NCBI GenBank assembly: GCA_025964935.1
Contig: JAOPXW010000320.1
Coordinates: 1 to 8,220, forward strand
From: Friedmanniella sp.
GTDB taxonomy: Bacteria; Actinomycetota; Actinomycetes; Propionibacteriales; Propionibacteriaceae
DNA length: 8,220 bases
Reading direction: 5' to 3'
Part shown: in pieces, positions 6,793 to 8,220 of the stretch
Numbering within the stretch: the stretch's first letter is position 1
Layout: each line of letters opens with the position of its first letter
Translations under genes and position numbers: made by a program
Notes under the pieces: model-generated
The model's database searches: none
What the model was told of the DNA's origin: nothing
What the model saw: only the letters and a program-made list of their open reading frames with translations

Positions 6793-6809
6793 GCCCCTCG
6801 GGGAGGGGC
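6793..6809 (+). terminator. Hairpin terminator of the methyltransferase gene
   Basis: GCCCCTC (6793-6799) and GAGGGGC (6803-6809) form a perfect 7-bp stem with a GGG loop, 10 nt after the stop codon. It is followed by CGAATTG rather than a U-tract. Confidence 0.6.
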
Positions 6810-6813
6810 CGAA

Positions 6814-6843
6814 TTGTGAGGCAGCGCACACCTCGGTCATACT
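6814..6843 (+). promoter_or_regulatory. Candidate promoter of the gntR-family gene
   Basis: TTGTGA (6814-6819) and CATACT (6838-6843) match the -35 and -10 consensus at four of six positions each, with an 18-bp spacer. Transcription would start near 6850, inside the operator-like cluster. The local AT content is higher than in the flanking genes. Confidence 0.4.
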
Positions 6844-6878
6844 GGTATGGACTGGTCTAGCCCGCGTGGTCTGGACGA
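6841..6878 (+). promoter_or_regulatory. Cluster of DasR/NagR-type (dre-like) operator sites
   Basis: Three copies of TGGT-type sites resemble the dre consensus TGGTCTAGACCA: TGGTATGGACTG at 6843-6854 (8 of 12; 9 if the NagR-type A at position 5 is allowed), TGGTCTAGCCCG at 6853-6864 (10 of 12) and TGGTCTGGACGA at 6867-6878 (10 of 12). The first two repeat as ACTGGT(A/C)T exactly 10 bp apart. The cluster covers the predicted -10 edge and transcription start, a position suited to repression, and lies 25 bp before the gntR-family start. Binding by that protein is inference; the sequence similarity is seen. Confidence 0.55.
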
Positions 6879-6902
6879 CAAGGTCAGGCGTCAGGAGATC
6901 CC

Positions 6903-7676
6903 TTGGAGCACGAGTTCACGGGCAGCGAGATCGGGACCTACCGGCTCGAGCGTCCGATCGCCTCGGCCACGACCAAGCGGGCCCAGGTGCGGGCCATCCT
7001 CGAGACGCTGATCGACACCGAGCTGAACCCGGGTGACGCCATCCCCTCCGAGCGGGCGCTGGTGACGCGGCTGGGGGTGAGCCGGGTGACCGTACGGCAG
7101 GCCATCGCCGACCTCGTGGACGCCGGAGCGCTGGAGCGGGTGCACGGCAAGGGCACCTACGTCACCGGACCCCAGGTGGACTCCCGGCTGCACCTGACCT
7201 CGTTCTCGCGGGAGATGAAGGACCGCGGGCTGCTGCCGGCGACGGTCGTGCTGGCCGCGGCCGAGGAGGCCGCCGACGACGAGGTGGCGTACGCGCTGCG
7301 GATCCGACCCGGTCGCCCGGTCGTCCGGGTCGAGCGACTCCGGACCGCGGACGGGACCCCGATGGCGTACGAGGTGGGCCACTACCCGTCGATGCTCTTC
7401 CCCGGCCTGCTGCAGCGCGAGCTCGGCTCCCTCTACGACGTCTTCGCCAGCGAGTACGGCGTGGTCGTGACCAGCGGCGAGCAGACCGTCCGGGCCGAGT
7501 CGGCCGACGCCCACCAGGCGCGGGTGCTCGGCATCGCCAAGCGCGCCCCGCTGCTGGTCCAGGAGCGCGTGACCTACGCCGGCGACCGCGTGATGGAACT
7601 CTCCACCTCCTGGTACCGCGCCGACCGCTACCGCATCCACATGGCCATCACCCCCCGCGGCGCGCGGGAGAACTGA
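6903..7676 (+). CDS. GntR-family transcriptional regulator, HutC/DasR-like with UTRA domain
   Basis: 257-residue DNA-binding regulator. The winged helix-turn-helix spans about residues 25-88, with IPSERALVTRLGVSRVTVRQ (47-66) and wing ERVHGKGTYV (78-87). The UTRA ligand domain spans about 105-250: LTSFSREMKDRG, VVRVERLRTADGTPMAYEVGH, LYDVFASEYG and the C-terminal YRADRYRIHM. SRVTVRQAI matches the recognition helix style of DasR/NagR proteins, which sense amino-sugar phosphates. UTRA regulators as a group bind small metabolites such as sugar phosphates or urocanate. It carries a 20-25-residue N-terminal extension. Start: TTG at 6903, with AGGAG at 6893-6897 and 5-nt spacing; an in-frame TAG at 6858 rules out starts further upstream. 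Dre-like sites in its own promoter suggest autoregulation. Its other targets are not adjacent; the GH3 operon 3 kb away is a candidate but its promoter is outside the window. Confidence 0.93.
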   Translation: MEHEFTGSEIGTYRLERPIASATTKRAQVRAILETLIDTELNPGDAIPSERALVTRLGVSRVTVRQAIADLVDAGALERVHGKGTYVTGPQVDSRLHLTSFSREMKDRGLLPATVVLAAAEEAADDEVAYALRIRPGRPVVRVERLRTADGTPMAYEVGHYPSMLFPGLLQRELGSLYDVFASEYGVVVTSGEQTVRAESADAHQARVLGIAKRAPLLVQERVTYAGDRVMELSTSWYRADRYRIHMAITPRGAREN

Positions 7677-7728
7677 TTTTCAGAAGGCTGCTCGCGCCAC
7701 GGCGCTCTGACCCGCCGCCGTCGTCGTC

Positions 7729-7757
7729 AGGATTCGACGAAGAGCGTGTCGAATCCT
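7729..7757. repeat. Perfect 10-bp inverted repeat (terminator or operator)
   Basis: AGGATTCGAC (7729-7738) and GTCGAATCCT (7748-7757) are perfect reverse complements around a 9-nt spacer. It lies 52 nt after the gntR-family stop and is followed by the pyrimidine-rich TCCTCCTCC. Looser arms CCGCCGC (7712-7718) and GCGGCGG (7769-7775) flank it. It could terminate the gntR transcript or be a binding site; I lean to terminator. Confidence 0.5.
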
Positions 7758-7821
7758 TCCTCCTCCGTGCGGCGGCGCGCCGTCACCGACGCTCGCAGCG
7801 GGTGCGGCTGGGCGCACCTGG

Positions 7822-7833
7822 CAAACTTCGTCC
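7822..7833 (+). promoter_or_regulatory. Possible -10 element of the last gene, leaderless geometry
   Basis: CAAACT at 7822-7827 is a weak -10 match (A at position 2, T at position 6), followed by 6 nt and the ATG. No Shine-Dalgarno is present. The spacing equals that before pyrE and the methyltransferase gene. Confidence 0.35.
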
Positions 7834-8220
7834 ATGACCGAGACCTCTCCTCACGAGCTGGTCGTGCCGTACGACCCGTCGCAGGTGGGGGAGCGGGTCG
7901 AGCGGAGCCGGCGGCGGATGCGGTCGCGGCTGGTCAGCCTGGTCATCACGGTGTTGCTGCTGGGCGGGATCTACGCCTGGCGGCGACACCAGGATCAGGC
8001 GGGGGACTCGCTCACGGTCTACCTGGTGCTGCTGGGGATCTCGGTGGTCTGGTTCGCGGTCACCCTCGTGCTCCATCTGCTCGCCCGGCGGCACCTGGCC
8101 CGGGTCGGGCAGGGGACCGCCGTACGGCTGGGGCCGCCCGGGGTGCAGGTGGGGCGGCGGGCCGCGCGCTGGTCCGACGTCGCCTCGCTGGCCGCCGTCC
8201 GGGGCCGGCTGGGGCGCAGT
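7834..8220 (+). CDS. Two-helix membrane protein, possibly PH-like C-terminal domain, 3' end cut by window
   Basis: An open frame runs from the ATG at 7834 to the window end without a stop, giving 129 residues. I translated it directly from the bases. The N-terminus is polar (PYDPSQVGERVERSRRRMRS), then come a hydrophobic segment at about residues 33-49, a short loop WRRHQDQAGDS, and a second one at about 60-84, ending in basic ARRH. The part after it, RLGPPGVQVGRRAARWSDVASLAAVRG, resembles the beta-rich opening of bacterial PH-like membrane-proximal domains, in which a 'G-V-x-V ... W-x-D-V' pattern precedes the next strand. That resemblance is loose. Codon use is typical of the window. The start is supported by the leaderless-type spacing of CAAACT. 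I do not recognise the family; function unknown. Confidence 0.75.
   Translation, partial: MTETSPHELVVPYDPSQVGERVERSRRRMRSRLVSLVITVLLLGGIYAWRRHQDQAGDSLTVYLVLLGISVVWFAVTLVLHLLARRHLARVGQGTAVRLGPPGVQVGRRAARWSDVASLAAVRGRLGRS

Larger units (their letters stand above)
7677..7833. other. 157-bp intergenic region with inverted repeat
   Basis: No coding sequence with credible composition is seen. It holds the 29-bp inverted repeat at 7729-7757, a weak GCGCC/GGCGC hairpin near 7694-7705, and the candidate promoter of the last gene. An open frame on the complement strand that overlaps its right end is a shadow of the downstream gene. Confidence 0.6.

Noticed and set aside
6891..7640. - strand open frame opposite the GntR regulator
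   Set aside because: Shadow of the regulator; Gly/His/Val-rich with no motif.
7783..8094. - strand open frame with many HQQ/DRDP residues at the window end
   Set aside because: It looks low-complexity and is antisense to a frame with two proper membrane segments, which is the better gene.
1..8220. tRNA, rRNA, CRISPR repeats, transposase, phage or defence genes
   Set aside because: I looked for cloverleaf ends, regularly spaced repeats, terminal inverted repeats and nuclease, transposase or toxin motifs and saw none.

Overview
The window is GC-rich, gene-dense bacterial DNA with heavy use of G/C in third codon positions. TTG and GTG starts, promoter -10 elements placed 6-8 nt from start codons, and a PyrE closely resembling the mycobacterial enzyme all point to an actinobacterium. 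Propionibacteriales (Nocardioides or Microlunatus-like) is my best guess, but it is inference only. No rRNA, tRNA, CRISPR array, insertion sequence or phage gene was seen.

Layout. (1) Positions 1-3865 hold a sugar-utilisation operon on the + strand: the 3' part of an MFS sugar-type transporter, a GH3 beta-glycosidase, and a small universal stress protein (USP). Both junctions are ATGA stop/start overlaps, and the operon ends in a 15-bp GC-rich hairpin. The glycosidase has no signal peptide, so the simplest reading is import of a glycoside or oligosaccharide by the transporter and cytoplasmic cleavage by GH3. (2) Positions 3866-6810 are housekeeping: pyrE (orotate phosphoribosyltransferase), a LemA-family membrane-anchored protein, a convergent DedA-family membrane protein on the - strand whose stop lies 3 bp from the lemA stop, and a SpoU/TrmH-type RNA 2'-O-methyltransferase divergent from dedA. 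(3) Positions 6811-7676 hold a GntR/HutC-type regulator with a UTRA ligand domain. Its promoter region carries a cluster of TGGTCTAGACCA-like (DasR/NagR 'dre'-like) sites, which suggests autoregulation and a sugar-derived effector. (4) Positions 7677-8220 hold a 157-bp gap with a perfect 10-bp inverted repeat, then the start of a two-helix membrane protein cut by the window end.

Regulation. Four genes (pyrE, dedA, the methyltransferase and the last membrane protein) have a -10-like hexamer 6-8 nt before the start codon and no Shine-Dalgarno sequence, as expected for leaderless mRNAs. lemA, gntR and the operon genes have recognisable ribosome binding sites.

I found no clearly new multi-gene system. 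The most testable leads are the operator cluster in front of gntR, the recurrent leaderless promoter geometry, and the USP translationally coupled to a glycosidase.
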